Positions 8,212 to 16,532 of a DNA stretch of 64,000 nucleotides are shown piece by piece. Every line of letters starts with the position of its first letter. The stretch's first letter is position 1. Location: the NCBI RefSeq assembly GCF_018131225.1, contig NZ_JAFCMM010000007.1, forward strand, positions 124,001-188,000, in the 5' to 3' direction. A program made the translations under genes and the position numbers. The notes under the pieces were generated by a model. The model saw only the letters and a program-made list of their open reading frames with translations. It had not been told where the DNA came from and made no database searches. The stretch comes from Bradyrhizobium sp. U87765 SZCCT0048 (GTDB taxonomy: Bacteria; Pseudomonadota; Alphaproteobacteria; Rhizobiales; Xanthobacteraceae).

Positions 8212-8856
8212 TCAGCGCGCAGTCGCGGTGGCGACGGCGGGCCGGTTGTCTCCAAGCGATACCCACACATTGGCGTCGCTCTGGCTCTGGCGCTTGACGA
8301 AGCGGTAGCCGGTCTCGGTCCAGGCGACGACCTCCTCGTTCTGGTTGTCGAGGATGAATTCGCCCTTGTCCGACTTCACGGTCAGCACCGCGTGTCCATC
8401 GCCGTTCTTGTCGCGCACCACCGTGATCAGCAGTGCCTCGCGCGGCCATCCGGCGTCGATCAGCATCTTGCGCTTGAGCAGGACATAGTCCTCGCAGTCG
8501 CCGTAGCCGTCGGTCGGATAGGACCACTTCTCGACGACGCCCCAGTGATCGAGGTCGGTCATCGGCTTGATGTTCTCGTTCACCCAGCGATTGACGCGCA
8601 GCAGATCGCGCCATGCGGTTTGCGTCATCACGATGTCGCGCGGCTGCGTTGCGCTGCTGCGGCAGTCGTTGGGATTATCGGCGCAGAAGTCGACCCAGCC
8701 GATCGGCGCACGCGTGGTGTCTCCGATCGATGCATGCAGGTTCGACGACGGCGGTAGACTTGCTTGCTGCAGGCGCTCGCCTGCACTGGCGTGTGCCGTC
8801 AACCCCATCAGGATGGCACATGCCAGCCCGATGCCCTGTTTTGTTTTACGCGACAC
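8212..8856 (-). CDS. Transglutaminase-like cysteine peptidase (BTLCP)
   Basis: A 214-residue protein with a signal peptide (cleavage after AHASA, residue 25). It belongs to the bacterial transglutaminase-like cysteine proteinase family. The triad is complete: Cys121 in YGDCEDY, His155 in DGHAVLTV and Asp170 in FILDN. Members are exported and in some bacteria (LapG) cleave surface adhesins under c-di-GMP control, but this clade is different enough that the target is unknown. A dense set of AT-rich repeats lies 87-175 bases upstream of the start. Confidence 0.9.
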   Translation of the reverse strand: MSRKTKQGIGLACAILMGLTAHASAGERLQQASLPPSSNLHASIGDTTRAPIGWVDFCADNPNDCRSSATQPRDIVMTQTAWRDLLRVNRWVNENIKPMTDLDHWGVVEKWSYPTDGYGDCEDYVLLKRKMLIDAGWPREALLITVVRDKNGDGHAVLTVKSDKGEFILDNQNEEVVAWTETGYRFVKRQSQSDANVWVSLGDNRPAVATATAR

Positions 8857-8942
8857 TGTGGCCCCCGTTTTTTTGTTGGACCATGTGTCGCACAGACGAT
8901 TTTCGGCGCCGCTAAATCGCTTCTCGCAATTCGAAGCGAATG

Positions 8943-9031
8943 CGCATCAAAACTGGCGCGAATTTTCCGCTGTTTTGATGCGAGATTGATTCAAATGCGA
9001 GCAATCGGCATTTGATTCAAATTTGATGCAT
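8943..9031. promoter_or_regulatory. Cluster of inverted and direct repeats upstream of the BTLCP gene
   Basis: Within 90 bases there is a perfect 11-bp inverted repeat (CGCATCAAAAC at 8943-8953, GTTTTGATGCG at 8972-8982, 18-base spacer). A near-palindromic pair TTGATTCAAATGC (8986-8998) / GCATTTGATTCAA (9008-9020) follows, then another TTTGATGC (9022-9029). The stretch is clearly AT-richer than its surroundings. It lies upstream of the minus-strand BTLCP gene, so multiple operator sites or an RNA hairpin are both possible. Confidence 0.5.
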
Positions 9032-9135
9032 TAAGGCGCAACGAGCTGGCGTCGCAGCGATTTCGCATTCGGTCGGCGGCGCGATTAACCGTGTCCGGTG
9101 GCATTGTCGCGACCTCGTCGCGGCGAGCGGACACG

Positions 9136-9162
9136 AAAAACCCCGCCGAAGGGCGGGGTTTG
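9136..9162 (-). terminator. Rho-independent terminator of the PilZ gene
   Basis: On the minus strand AAACCCCGCC-CTTC-GGCGGGGTTTTT forms a perfect GC-rich stem ending in a T run, 26 bases after the PilZ stop codon. Confidence 0.85.
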
Positions 9163-9187
9163 GCGGTCGTCACGGCGGCTGCCGCGT

Positions 9188-9802
9188 TTACCTGGCGGTG
9201 ACGTTATCTTCGAGAGTGTCGGGCAGCTGCGGAAAAGCGAACTCCAGCGCGAAGCCATCCTCGAGGTGGCGGATCACCTGGGCCTGCACCCGCCCGATGG
9301 TCACCTTGGCGCCGATCTCCGGGCGCGTCTGCGACGAGATCGCAGCGCCCGACAGCGACATGTCGATGACGCGGCACAGCATCTCCTGGCCGTCGGCCAG
9401 CAGGATGCGGGCGGTGGGGTTGCGCGGCACGATTCGGTCGTGGCGGCGATCCTCCGGCAGGTTGAGGATCTGGCGGTTGGCGAGCCAGGTCAGCTGCGCA
9501 GCCATCTTGTCGCGCTTGCGCGGCGTCGCGTTCACCGTCATGGCGAAGCCGTTGTCGATGATGCGGGTGATCTTGCCCTCGACGCGGCCGACATGGTCGA
9601 GATAGGCGATGACGCGGTCACCAACATTGCCGATGCCCGGCGCCAGCATCGCAAGACCCCCGGGCGACATGTTGATCACCTGGCAGGGAAACTCGCGGCG
9701 GTCGGGAAGCATGTACCGTCCCAGCAGGTGCACCTTGACGCGCTGAAACCGCCGTCGCTCTTCTGCGACCGGCAAGGCCGATTTTCGCTGCGCCAACACC
9801 AT
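9188..9802 (-). CDS. Tandem PilZ domain protein (c-di-GMP binding)
   Basis: A 204-residue protein that reads as two consecutive PilZ domains. Domain 1 (about residues 15-105) has an Arg-rich ERRRFQRV start and the NMSPGG motif; domain 2 (about 117-195) has EDRRHDRIVPR and the IDMSLSGA motif. These correspond to the RxxxR and D/NxSxxG signatures that bind cyclic di-GMP. No enzymatic domain is attached, so it should act as a receptor. It has its own terminator. A CtrA-like box with one mismatch lies about 56 bases upstream. A PAS-GGDEF-EAL enzyme is encoded 10 kb away. Confidence 0.87.
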   Translation of the reverse strand: MVLAQRKSALPVAEERRRFQRVKVHLLGRYMLPDRREFPCQVINMSPGGLAMLAPGIGNVGDRVIAYLDHVGRVEGKITRIIDNGFAMTVNATPRKRDKMAAQLTWLANRQILNLPEDRRHDRIVPRNPTARILLADGQEMLCRVIDMSLSGAAISSQTRPEIGAKVTIGRVQAQVIRHLEDGFALEFAFPQLPDTLEDNVTAR

Positions 9803-9857
9803 AAGCTTGTACCACTCAACCGCGGGTCGGTAGGGGCAAACCCTACGGCTGTCAGGG

Positions 9858-9872
9858 TTAATACCCCGTTAG
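9858..9872 (-). promoter_or_regulatory. CtrA-like box upstream of the PilZ gene (one mismatch)
   Basis: On the minus strand the sequence is CTAACGGGGTATTAACC: a 7-base spacer, a perfect second half-site TTAACC and one mismatch in the first. It lies 56-70 bases upstream of the PilZ start. Confidence 0.35.
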
Positions 9873-10035
9873 CGGCGGAAAGGCCGCAGCCGGTTCCCGC
9901 CATCCACCGAATGACCGATCCCGTGGCAGGAAGGCCATCCCTAGTCTCGCGGGCGCGGACTGGCGGCGGTGCGCCGCCAGGGCCAGACTGACGACCCGAC
10001 ACCATAGAGCCTGACACAAGAAAGAGACCGAGGAG

Positions 10036-11040
10036 ATGCCGGTGGCCCGAACGACCCTGAAGCTGATTGCTGCCGTGGCGATGCTCGCCGGGGCGTGGAC
10101 GGCCGCCAAGGCGGCGGACAATGCCCCCGCGATCCGCGTGACATTGCTGGGCAGCGGCACGCCGACCCCGCGGCCGGACATCTTCAGCATGTCCACGCTG
10201 GTCGAGGCAGGGGACCAGAAGCTGGTGTTCGATCTCGGCCGCGGCTCGACGATCCGCCTCTACCAGAAGAAGATCCCGCTTGGCGCCGTCACCGCGCACT
10301 TCATCACCCACCTGCATTCGGACCATATCGTCGGCCTGCCCGACATGTGGATGACCGGCTGGATCGGCACGCCATGGGGCTCGCGCAAGACGCCGATGGT
10401 GGTGTTCGGGCCCAGGGGCACCGTCGCGATGACCGAAAATCTCACCCGGGCGTTCGCCGAGGACATCCGCATCCGCACCGAGGACGAGCATTTCCCCGCC
10501 GCCGGCATCGCCTTCGACGCCACGGACATCGTCGCCGGCCCCGTCTATGACAAGGGTGGCGTCAAGGTCACGGCGTTCGAGGTCAACCACGGCGAGCACA
10601 TCCGCCCGGCCTACGGCTACATGGTGGAATATGCCGGCCACAAGGTCGTGCTGTCCGGCGACACCAGGTACGACGAGCGCGTCGCCAACGCCGCCAAGGG
10701 CGCGGACCTGCTGATCCACGAGGTGTCGGTGATCGAGCCGGAGCTGATCCAGGCCCGGCCGGAGTACCGCGCCATCGCGGACCACCACACCTCGCCGGAG
10801 GAGGCGGGCCGGATCTTTTCGATCGCGAACCCGAAGCTCGCCGTCTATTCACATATCGTGTTCGCCGGGGTGAAGCCGATCCAGGACGTGCCGGTGGAGG
10901 CGCTGACCACGCGCACCGAGAGCACCTACAGGGGCCCGTTCATGATCGGTGCGGACCTGATGTCGTTTGCGATCGGCGACAAGGTCGAGGCGTTCGGGCC
11001 CGATGGCGCCGCGCTGAAGCCGCTGATGGCGGGGCAGTGA
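10036..11040 (+). CDS. Secreted metallo-beta-lactamase-fold hydrolase
   Basis: A 334-residue protein with a signal peptide (about residues 1-27, ending AAKAA) followed by a metallo-beta-lactamase fold of the tRNase Z / arylsulfatase-like branch. The metal motif THLHSDH is at residues 91-97 (His92, His94, Asp96, His97), further ligands are seen in VNHGEH and SGDTRYD, and the final His in VYSHIVF. The DHHTSPEEAGR motif is typical of this branch. It is likely periplasmic, hydrolysing an ester or phosphodiester bond; the substrate is unknown. It ends convergently with the small Cys-rich secreted protein gene. Confidence 0.9.
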   Translation: MPVARTTLKLIAAVAMLAGAWTAAKAADNAPAIRVTLLGSGTPTPRPDIFSMSTLVEAGDQKLVFDLGRGSTIRLYQKKIPLGAVTAHFITHLHSDHIVGLPDMWMTGWIGTPWGSRKTPMVVFGPRGTVAMTENLTRAFAEDIRIRTEDEHFPAAGIAFDATDIVAGPVYDKGGVKVTAFEVNHGEHIRPAYGYMVEYAGHKVVLSGDTRYDERVANAAKGADLLIHEVSVIEPELIQARPEYRAIADHHTSPEEAGRIFSIANPKLAVYSHIVFAGVKPIQDVPVEALTTRTESTYRGPFMIGADLMSFAIGDKVEAFGPDGAALKPLMAGQ

Positions 11041-11147
11041 CGCGAGCTGCAGGCACCGGACCTCGCCGGCGACAACGCATCGCGCGGGCAACGAAAAATC
11101 CTGTCGCTCTCGCTCGAACGGCGAATGCCCGTTCGGCAGAGTGACGC

Positions 11148-11372
11148 CTATCGCTGCGCGCCCTTGTTGCAGCCCGAGAACCTTTGCTCGCAAGAGGATT
11201 TGCACTGAGCCAATTGCGGCGGCGTGTACTGCCCCGCTCTGGCAAATTTGTTGCAATTGCTCTTGCAGACGCAACCTCCATCGGAGATCGCGCCAGATCC
11301 GTTCGCGTCAAAGGCGGCAGCGGCGGCGCTGAACAGGCAGGCAGCCAAGGTCAAACCAGCGAAAAGCTTCAT
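11148..11372 (-). CDS. Small cysteine-rich secreted protein
   Basis: A 74-residue protein: an 18-20 residue signal peptide (MKLFAGLTLAACLFSAAAAA), then a mature part of about 54 residues with six cysteines in the spacing GCVCKSNC...QCKSSC...GC. A good ribosome-binding site (GGGGAGATTCAA) precedes the ATG. The cysteine pattern suggests a disulfide-stabilised or metal-binding periplasmic peptide. No known family recognised. Confidence 0.75.
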   Translation of the reverse strand: MKLFAGLTLAACLFSAAAAAFDANGSGAISDGGCVCKSNCNKFARAGQYTPPQLAQCKSSCEQRFSGCNKGAQR

Positions 11373-11514
11373 TTGAATCTCCCCAGACCCGGCCGGATCA
11401 TTCCGCAGCTCGCGAGCGGACGCAAGGCGTTGCGATGAAAGGGCGAGGGGGAAGGGGTGGCAAGATCATACGCGGTCAGCCAACGTTGCGCGAACGCGGA
11501 TGTCCGGTCATGCG

Positions 11515-12063
11515 TCAGCGCAGGCCCTCGTACACCATGAAGCCGCGCACCGCCGACCAGCGGCGGACGGCGCGGGGTTTGGGGCGTGGCGTGAGGTAGC
11601 GCCACGACGTCAGGGTGAAATCGGTCATCGGGCCGACCGGGCTGTCGAACGGGGCGAGCAGGCCGGTCAGGCTCAGCGGCGCGTGGCTGCGGGCGCTGAA
11701 CGGCAGCAGCAGCAGCTCCAGCGGCGCCGGCGTGCCGTCGGCGGCCCGTGCGGTGATGCCGGCGATCGCAGGCTGGCTCTCCTCGCCGACGATGGTCAGG
11801 ATATCGGTGATCTCGGCCCGGCTGCCGGATGCGAACAGGCCGGGGAAGCTGTGGCCCTTGGCGTCGCGGCCGAGCAGCGCGCACACGCGCGTGCCCGCGA
11901 CGCGGAACGGGAACCCGTCCGCGACCTCGAACGCCAGCACGAAGATGTCGCCCAGCAGTTCGCGCACCGCGTCGGGATCGAACTCGCTGCGGTCGGGCGC
12001 CGGCGCGTCGCCGCGCTTGCTGTCCCAGTATTCAAAAAAGGCCCGGTTCGAAGGGTGCTTCAT
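11515..12063 (-). CDS. PAS_5 domain protein
   Basis: About 182 residues. The start at ATG 12063 gives MKHPSNRAFFEYWDSKRG, the N-terminus expected for the alphaproteobacterial PAS_5 family. It continues with the PAS-like core (FDPDAVRELLGDIFVLAFE, FRVAGTRVCALLGRDAKG) and a C-terminal strand (LTSWRYLTPRP). Members are single-domain soluble proteins of unknown ligand. An in-frame upstream ATG at 12171 would add 36 residues of low-complexity sequence and is less likely. A symmetrical CtrA box lies 142 bases upstream of the preferred start. Confidence 0.87.
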   Translation of the reverse strand: MKHPSNRAFFEYWDSKRGDAPAPDRSEFDPDAVRELLGDIFVLAFEVADGFPFRVAGTRVCALLGRDAKGHSFPGLFASGSRAEITDILTIVGEESQPAIAGITARAADGTPAPLELLLLPFSARSHAPLSLTGLLAPFDSPVGPMTDFTLTSWRYLTPRPKPRAVRRWSAVRGFMVYEGLR

Positions 12064-12204
12064 CAGCCTGCATTCCTGGCCCGAAAAGGGGCCGGCACGG
12101 ACACTTGTGTTCCGGAACCGGTCACTTTCGGGCGTCGTTCGTTTGTGCAGGACAGACTTTGCAGCGTCCATGCCGCCGAGCGGGCCGGCGGCGCCTTTGT
12201 GGCG

Positions 12205-12220
12205 TTAACGTTAAATTAAC
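12205..12220. promoter_or_regulatory. Symmetrical CtrA-type box
   Basis: TTAACGTTAAATTAAC matches TTAA-N7-TTAAC on both strands. It lies between the PAS_5 gene (minus strand) and a plus-strand intergenic segment ending in a strong terminator, so it could serve either direction. Confidence 0.5.
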
Positions 12221-12262
12221 TATGGAGTTGGGGTTTTCCCGAACCGCGCTAGTATCCCGATC

Positions 12263-12433
12263 ACGCCAGCGCGGCGCCGGTTGTTCTCCACGGCCGGTTG
12301 CTCATGGCGGATAACAGATGGCGTCAAGCAGACTGGTCATCGCGGGGAGGGGTGGGGATCCTGCGGCAAGACCACTTGAGATCGCACCCCGGCGATCGTG
12401 GAAAAGGGAGGGCTCTTGCCCTCCCTTTTGCTT
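12263..12433 (+). ncRNA. Candidate small RNA ending in an intrinsic terminator
   Basis: No convincing protein gene lies between 12172 and 12581, yet a perfect 12-bp terminator hairpin (AAAAGGGAGGGC-TCTT-GCCCTCCCTTTT, then GCTTTT) sits at 12402-12433 with no plus-strand gene before it. A possible -10 (TAGTAT, 12251-12256) gives a start near 12263 and a product of roughly 170 nt. Within it, CATCGCGGGG can pair with CCCCGGCGATCG. The length would suit a regulatory RNA, but I do not recognise 6S, SRP or another Rfam family. The start site is an inference. Confidence 0.35.
12402..12433 (+). terminator. Orphan rho-independent terminator
   Basis: Perfect inverted repeat, 12402-12413 with 12418-12429, tetraloop TCTT, followed by GCTTTT. 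It precedes the rhomboid gene and follows no plus-strand CDS. The stem also gives a T-ended arm on the minus strand, so it may work in both directions. Confidence 0.75.
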
Positions 12434-12581
12434 TTGGGTGGGGCGATGCCGCCCGGCGGTTGACGGCACACCGGAATTTGCCCTGCTGCATTGCAAGGGG
12501 GCGCTTGCGCCGGCCCGGCAAAGCCGCCTATCTGGAGGCAACGCCCGCCGCGTCGCCGACCGCTGGAGGGTACCCAAGCCT

Positions 12582-13382
12582 CTGGACCTGCAGCCGTTGT
12601 CGTCTCCGCGCGAACCGATCCTGACCATTCCCGGCGCCATGACGGCGCTGCTCGCGCTCCTCGCGGTGATCCATCTCGTCCGGATCATGCTGCCTTACGA
12701 GCTCGGCGAATGGATGATCTGGGCGTTCGGCTTCGTGCCGGCGCGCTATGACCTCGCGCTATCGGATCCGCGTTTCCCCGGAGGCGAGGCGGCGGCCGTC
12801 TGGACATTCCTGACTTATGCGCTGCTGCACGCCGACGCCAGCCACATCATCTTCAATGCGTTGTGGATGCTGCCGTTCGGCAGCGCTCTGGCCCGGCGCT
12901 TTGGTGCAGCGCGCTTCTTCCTGTTCCTCGCGGTGACGGCGGTCGCCGGCTCGCTCGCGCATTTGCTGACCCATCAGCATGAAGTGGTGCCGATGATCGG
13001 CGCATCCGCGTCGGTATCCGGCGCCATGGCGGCGTCGATGCGGTTCGCGTTCGGCCATGGCAGCTTCCTGTCGTTCGCACGCCCCGCCGATGCCGATCGC
13101 GCGGCGCGCGTTCCGGCGCTGTCGCTGTTCCAGGCGCTGCGCAATCCGCGCGTGCTCGCGTTCCTCGCGGTGTGGTTCGGCATCAATATCGTGTTCGGCA
13201 TCGGCGCGATCGCGGTGGGGAGCGCGGAGCAGAGCGTCGCCTGGCAGGCGCATATCGGCGGTTTTCTGGCCGGGCTGCTGTTGTTTTCGCTGTTCGATCC
13301 CGTGTCGCGGCGCAGCGAGGACCCAAGTCCGCTGCCGCCGGCGGAGCCGCCTCCGGCCGATCTCCCGGATGGCCGCATCTGA
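12582..13382 (+). CDS. Rhomboid family intramembrane serine protease
   Basis: About 266 residues with six or more hydrophobic segments. The conserved N-terminal motif REPILTIPG is followed by the first helix. The motif ALLHADASHIIFNALWMLPFG is the rhomboid His/Asn loop. The active-site motif is GASASVSG, and the partner His is in AWQAHIGGFLAG. The open frame extends up to 12318, but that part runs through a terminator. CTG 12582, spaced behind GGAGGG, gives a natural N-terminus; TTG 12597 is an alternative. The C-terminal 25 residues are Pro-rich. Substrate unknown; it acts in the inner membrane. Confidence 0.88.
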   Translation: MDLQPLSSPREPILTIPGAMTALLALLAVIHLVRIMLPYELGEWMIWAFGFVPARYDLALSDPRFPGGEAAAVWTFLTYALLHADASHIIFNALWMLPFGSALARRFGAARFFLFLAVTAVAGSLAHLLTHQHEVVPMIGASASVSGAMAASMRFAFGHGSFLSFARPADADRAARVPALSLFQALRNPRVLAFLAVWFGINIVFGIGAIAVGSAEQSVAWQAHIGGFLAGLLLFSLFDPVSRRSEDPSPLPPAEPPPADLPDGRI

Positions 13383-13533
13383 CTGACGGCCGCAGACGCC
13401 GCCGTCGCTGCCTTGCGAGTCCCGCTGATTTCATCCATCATCATCGCAGCCGGTTCGACACTGCGGTGTCGACGACTGAAAAAATACAAAGCCGCGGCGC
13501 TGGCTAAGCGGTTGTTTTTCTCAGGAGGCGACG

Positions 13534-13962
13534 ATGATTGTACGGGCAATCCTCAATGCGAAGGGGCATCACGTGCTCGGCGTCGATCCCGACGCCAGGC
13601 TGTCGGCGGCGATCAAGCTGCTGTCGGAGCGCCGCATCGGCGCGGTGCTGGTGATGCAGGGCCAGCGCCTCGAAGGCATCCTGTCCGAGCGCGATATCGT
13701 TCGCGTGCTCGGCGAGCGCGGTGCCTCGGTACTCGACGAGCCGGTGAGCGCGGTGATGACGCGCAAGGTCGTCACCTGCAAGGAAACCGACACGGTCGGC
13801 CATATCATGGAAACCATGACTGCGGGCAAGTTCCGCCATCTGCCGGTCATGGATGGCGAGCGGCTGATCGGCCTGGTCTCGATCGGCGACGTCGTGAAGT
13901 CGCGTGTCGAGGAGTACGAGCGCGAACAGCAGGCGCTGCACGACTACATCAAGACCGCCTGA
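13534..13962 (+). CDS. Two-CBS-domain protein
   Basis: A 142-residue protein made only of a CBS pair. The first CBS motif runs about residues 15-60 (SERRIGAVLVMQGQRLEGILSERDIV) and the second 78-128 (VGHIMETMTAGKFRHLPVMDGERLIGLVSIGDVV), after the typical VMTRKVVTC linker. Such stand-alone pairs bind adenine nucleotides and act as energy sensors on partner proteins. The ATG is preceded by CAGGAGGCGACG, a strong ribosome-binding site. It is convergent with the patatin gene. The partner is unknown. Confidence 0.9.
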   Translation: MIVRAILNAKGHHVLGVDPDARLSAAIKLLSERRIGAVLVMQGQRLEGILSERDIVRVLGERGASVLDEPVSAVMTRKVVTCKETDTVGHIMETMTAGKFRHLPVMDGERLIGLVSIGDVVKSRVEEYEREQQALHDYIKTA

Positions 13963-14034
13963 TCGCCGCAGCCTGATCAAGGCCGCCTGTCCAGCAGGAC
14001 CCGATTGCCGTCGGCGCGCCAGGCGCGCGCCACG

Positions 14035-15060
14035 TCACGGCGCGAGGTTCTGGTTCTGGCCGATGCCCGGCGTATTGCTGGAGGTCGGCGACAGGATCGC
14101 GATCGCTTCCTGGATCGACTCGATGGTGCGTTCAGCGGCGCGCGCGCCGTGGGCGATGGTCTCGTCGGCGCGATGGAAGTCGAACCAGCCGATCTTGCCG
14201 ACGCGCGGCGAGATCAGCACGTCCGGCGGATCGCCGGCGAGGCGGGCGCGGGTGATGCGGTCCTGCATGATGTTGAAGGCCTCCACCATCACGGTGGAGA
14301 TGCCCGGGCGGTCGCCGCTGCCGAAGAACTCGCGTTTCACGGTGCGCTCGGCCGAGAAGAACTTGCCGATGCCGCGCCTGGGAGGCGTCGCGATCGTCTC
14401 GTCCTCGGTGGTCTCTTCTGCCGCGCCATGGGTGGAGATGATGGTGCCGTGGCCGAACACGTCGGTGCTGACATTGGCGGCGATGACGATTTCGGCGCCG
14501 AGCGCGCGCGCCGCCGACACCGGCACCGGGTTGACCAGCGCGCCGTCGATCAGCCAGCGGTCGCCGATCGCCACCGGCGAAAAGATCCCGGGCAGGGCGT
14601 ACGATGCCCGCATGGCATCGACCACGCGGCCGTGGGTCAGCCAGATCTCGTGGCCGGTCTGTACTTCGGTGGCGATGGCGGCGAAGCGCAGCGGCAGCTC
14701 GTCGATGCGGGTGCGCCCCATCGCGGCCTCGAGCTGCGCGGCGAGCTTGTTGCCGCCAATCAGGCCGGAGCCGTTGAGGCGGATATCGAGGTAGCTGAAG
14801 ATGTTCTTGGGTTGCAGGCTGCGCGCCCAGTCCTCGAGCGTGTCGAGATGGCCGGCCGCGTAGCTGCCGCCGACCACGGCGCCGATCGAGGTGCCGACCA
14901 CGATGTCGGGCAGGATGCCGTTGGCGATCAGGGTTCGCAGGATGCCGATATGGGCAAAGCCGCGCGCGGCACCGCCGCCGAGGGCAAGGCCGATGGTGGG
15001 CCGTCGCGTCGGCCCGAGGCCCGCCTTGTCCCGGTTACGTCCAATCAAGCTCTCCAGCAC
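14035..15060 (-). CDS. Patatin-like phospholipase family protein
   Basis: About 341 residues. The patatin fold shows the oxyanion motif GGGAARG (residues 28-34), nucleophile elbow GTSIG with Ser58, and the catalytic Asp in LIDGALVNPVP. The rest continues with the RssA-like C-terminal helix region and a tail ending NQNLAP. There is no signal peptide. GTG 15060, preceded by GGGAGACTGCC, gives the start; a longer in-frame version from 15141 has no comparable binding site. It should be a cytoplasmic or membrane-associated lipid acyl hydrolase; substrate unknown. Confidence 0.9.
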   Translation of the reverse strand: MLESLIGRNRDKAGLGPTRRPTIGLALGGGAARGFAHIGILRTLIANGILPDIVVGTSIGAVVGGSYAAGHLDTLEDWARSLQPKNIFSYLDIRLNGSGLIGGNKLAAQLEAAMGRTRIDELPLRFAAIATEVQTGHEIWLTHGRVVDAMRASYALPGIFSPVAIGDRWLIDGALVNPVPVSAARALGAEIVIAANVSTDVFGHGTIISTHGAAEETTEDETIATPPRRGIGKFFSAERTVKREFFGSGDRPGISTVMVEAFNIMQDRITRARLAGDPPDVLISPRVGKIGWFDFHRADETIAHGARAAERTIESIQEAIAILSPTSSNTPGIGQNQNLAP

Positions 15061-15337
15061 GGCAGTCTCCCAAGGCGAATCTCTCGCGGTGCGGCCGACG
15101 CCGGCCCGCAAATCACTGTCCCGCCCCAGCACTCGCAACACATATAGGCAGGAATTGTGCCCTTCGCCTTAACCGGGGGGCGTTTTCGCCATGAGCGCAC
15201 GGCAACCCGCCGATGCGCCGGGCGGGCATGCAAGGCGGCGCCGGCGGCACCGCAGGGCCGCACCGGCATGTGAACCAGCGATGAATTCGGCCGCCACAGG
15301 CTTGAATTCGCCGTGTTTTCGGTCGAAAAACCACGTC

Positions 15338-16399
15338 ATGATACCGAAATGCCACCACTGCCGGCGCGCCGGGCGACCGTTTGCGGCCGCCCTGTCGCTG
15401 TTGCTGGTGGTGGGCCTTCTGGCGGCGCCCCATGGGGCGTCGGCCCAGATGTTTTCGGACCGGCCGCCGCCGATCCCGCCCCGCGCGGTTCCCGAATCGC
15501 CGGCCGGACCAGCCATGAACCTTGCGCCGCCGTCCGGCGCCGCCGCGGGGCCGGCCGCGCTGCCGAGCCCGATCACCCAACCGCCCGTAGCCGCCGCGCC
15601 GCTGGCGCCGCCACCGGCCGCTGCCGCAGTGGCGACCCCCGGCCAGCCGGTGCTGGCGCTGTCGGCGCGGTTCGGCAAGGAACTCGCCACGGTGAACAGC
15701 GGTCTGGTGTGGCGGGTCTATGCCGACAAGCCCGACGCGGCCGGAGCCTTCAAGCTGGTGCGCGAGGAGCGCTCGCCGACGCCCAACATCGTGCTGCCGC
15801 CGGGCAGCTACGTGGTCCATGTCGGCCTTGGCCTCGTCAGCGCGGTGCGCCCGGTGACCATCCGCCAGGACACCACCCGCGAGACCTTCGACCTGCCGGC
15901 CGGCGGCCTGCGCATCGAGGGCAAGGTCGGCTCCAGCAAGATCCCGCCGAACCAGATCGCGTTCAGCATCTACAAGGGCAGCCAGTTCGAGGTCGGCGAC
16001 CGTGCGCCGCTGGCGCAGAACGTCGCCGCCGGCGAGGTGCTGCTGGTGCCGGAAGGCACCTACTACATCATTTCGAACTATGGCGACGCCAACTCGGTGG
16101 TGCGCTCCGACATCCGCATCCAGGCCGGCAAGCTCACCGACGTCACGGTCACCCACCGCGCGGCGGTGATCACGCTCAAGCTCGTCGGCGAGAAGGGCGG
16201 CGAGGCGCTGGCCAACACCTCGTGGTCGGTGATCACGCCGGGCGGCGACGTGGTCAAGGAATCGATCGGCGCGTTCCCGCGCGTCATCCTCGCCGAGGGC
16301 GAGTACCGCGCCATCGCCAAGAACGAGGGCAAGGTTTTCGAGCGCTCGTTCAACGTCGTCAACGGCGTCGATGGCGAGGTCGAGGTCGTCGCGCGCTAG
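15338..16399 (+). CDS. Secreted protein with Pro/Ala-rich N-terminus and beta-rich repeats
   Basis: About 353 residues from ATG 15338, which starts a signal peptide (basic CHHCRRAGR, then hydrophobic AAALSLLLVVGLLAAP, cleavage near ASA-Q). A 70-residue Pro/Ala-rich linker follows. The remaining 240 residues contain about three Ig-like or transthyretin-like beta modules, each ending with a phrase such as LPPGSYVVHV, VPEGTYYIIS or LAEGEYRAIA, a pattern found in carboxypeptidase-regulatory-like domains. It is probably periplasmic or envelope-attached. ATG 15281 is an in-frame alternative. Function unknown. Confidence 0.75.
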   Translation: MIPKCHHCRRAGRPFAAALSLLLVVGLLAAPHGASAQMFSDRPPPIPPRAVPESPAGPAMNLAPPSGAAAGPAALPSPITQPPVAAAPLAPPPAAAAVATPGQPVLALSARFGKELATVNSGLVWRVYADKPDAAGAFKLVREERSPTPNIVLPPGSYVVHVGLGLVSAVRPVTIRQDTTRETFDLPAGGLRIEGKVGSSKIPPNQIAFSIYKGSQFEVGDRAPLAQNVAAGEVLLVPEGTYYIISNYGDANSVVRSDIRIQAGKLTDVTVTHRAAVITLKLVGEKGGEALANTSWSVITPGGDVVKESIGAFPRVILAEGEYRAIAKNEGKVFERSFNVVNGVDGEVEVVAR

Positions 16400-16532
16400 A
16401 GCTTTTCGAATTCCAATGTTCGCGATCAAGGCCGTCGGCGCCTTCGCAAGCGATGCCGCCGTATTGAAGGCCGCGACCACGCCCTGATATCGTTCGGTCC
16501 ATCTGCTGCCCCTGGATCGGCCGTCATCCACC

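Noticed and set aside
12318..12581. N-terminal extension of the rhomboid gene
   Set aside because: It would be translated through an intrinsic terminator and lacks resemblance to rhomboid N-termini.
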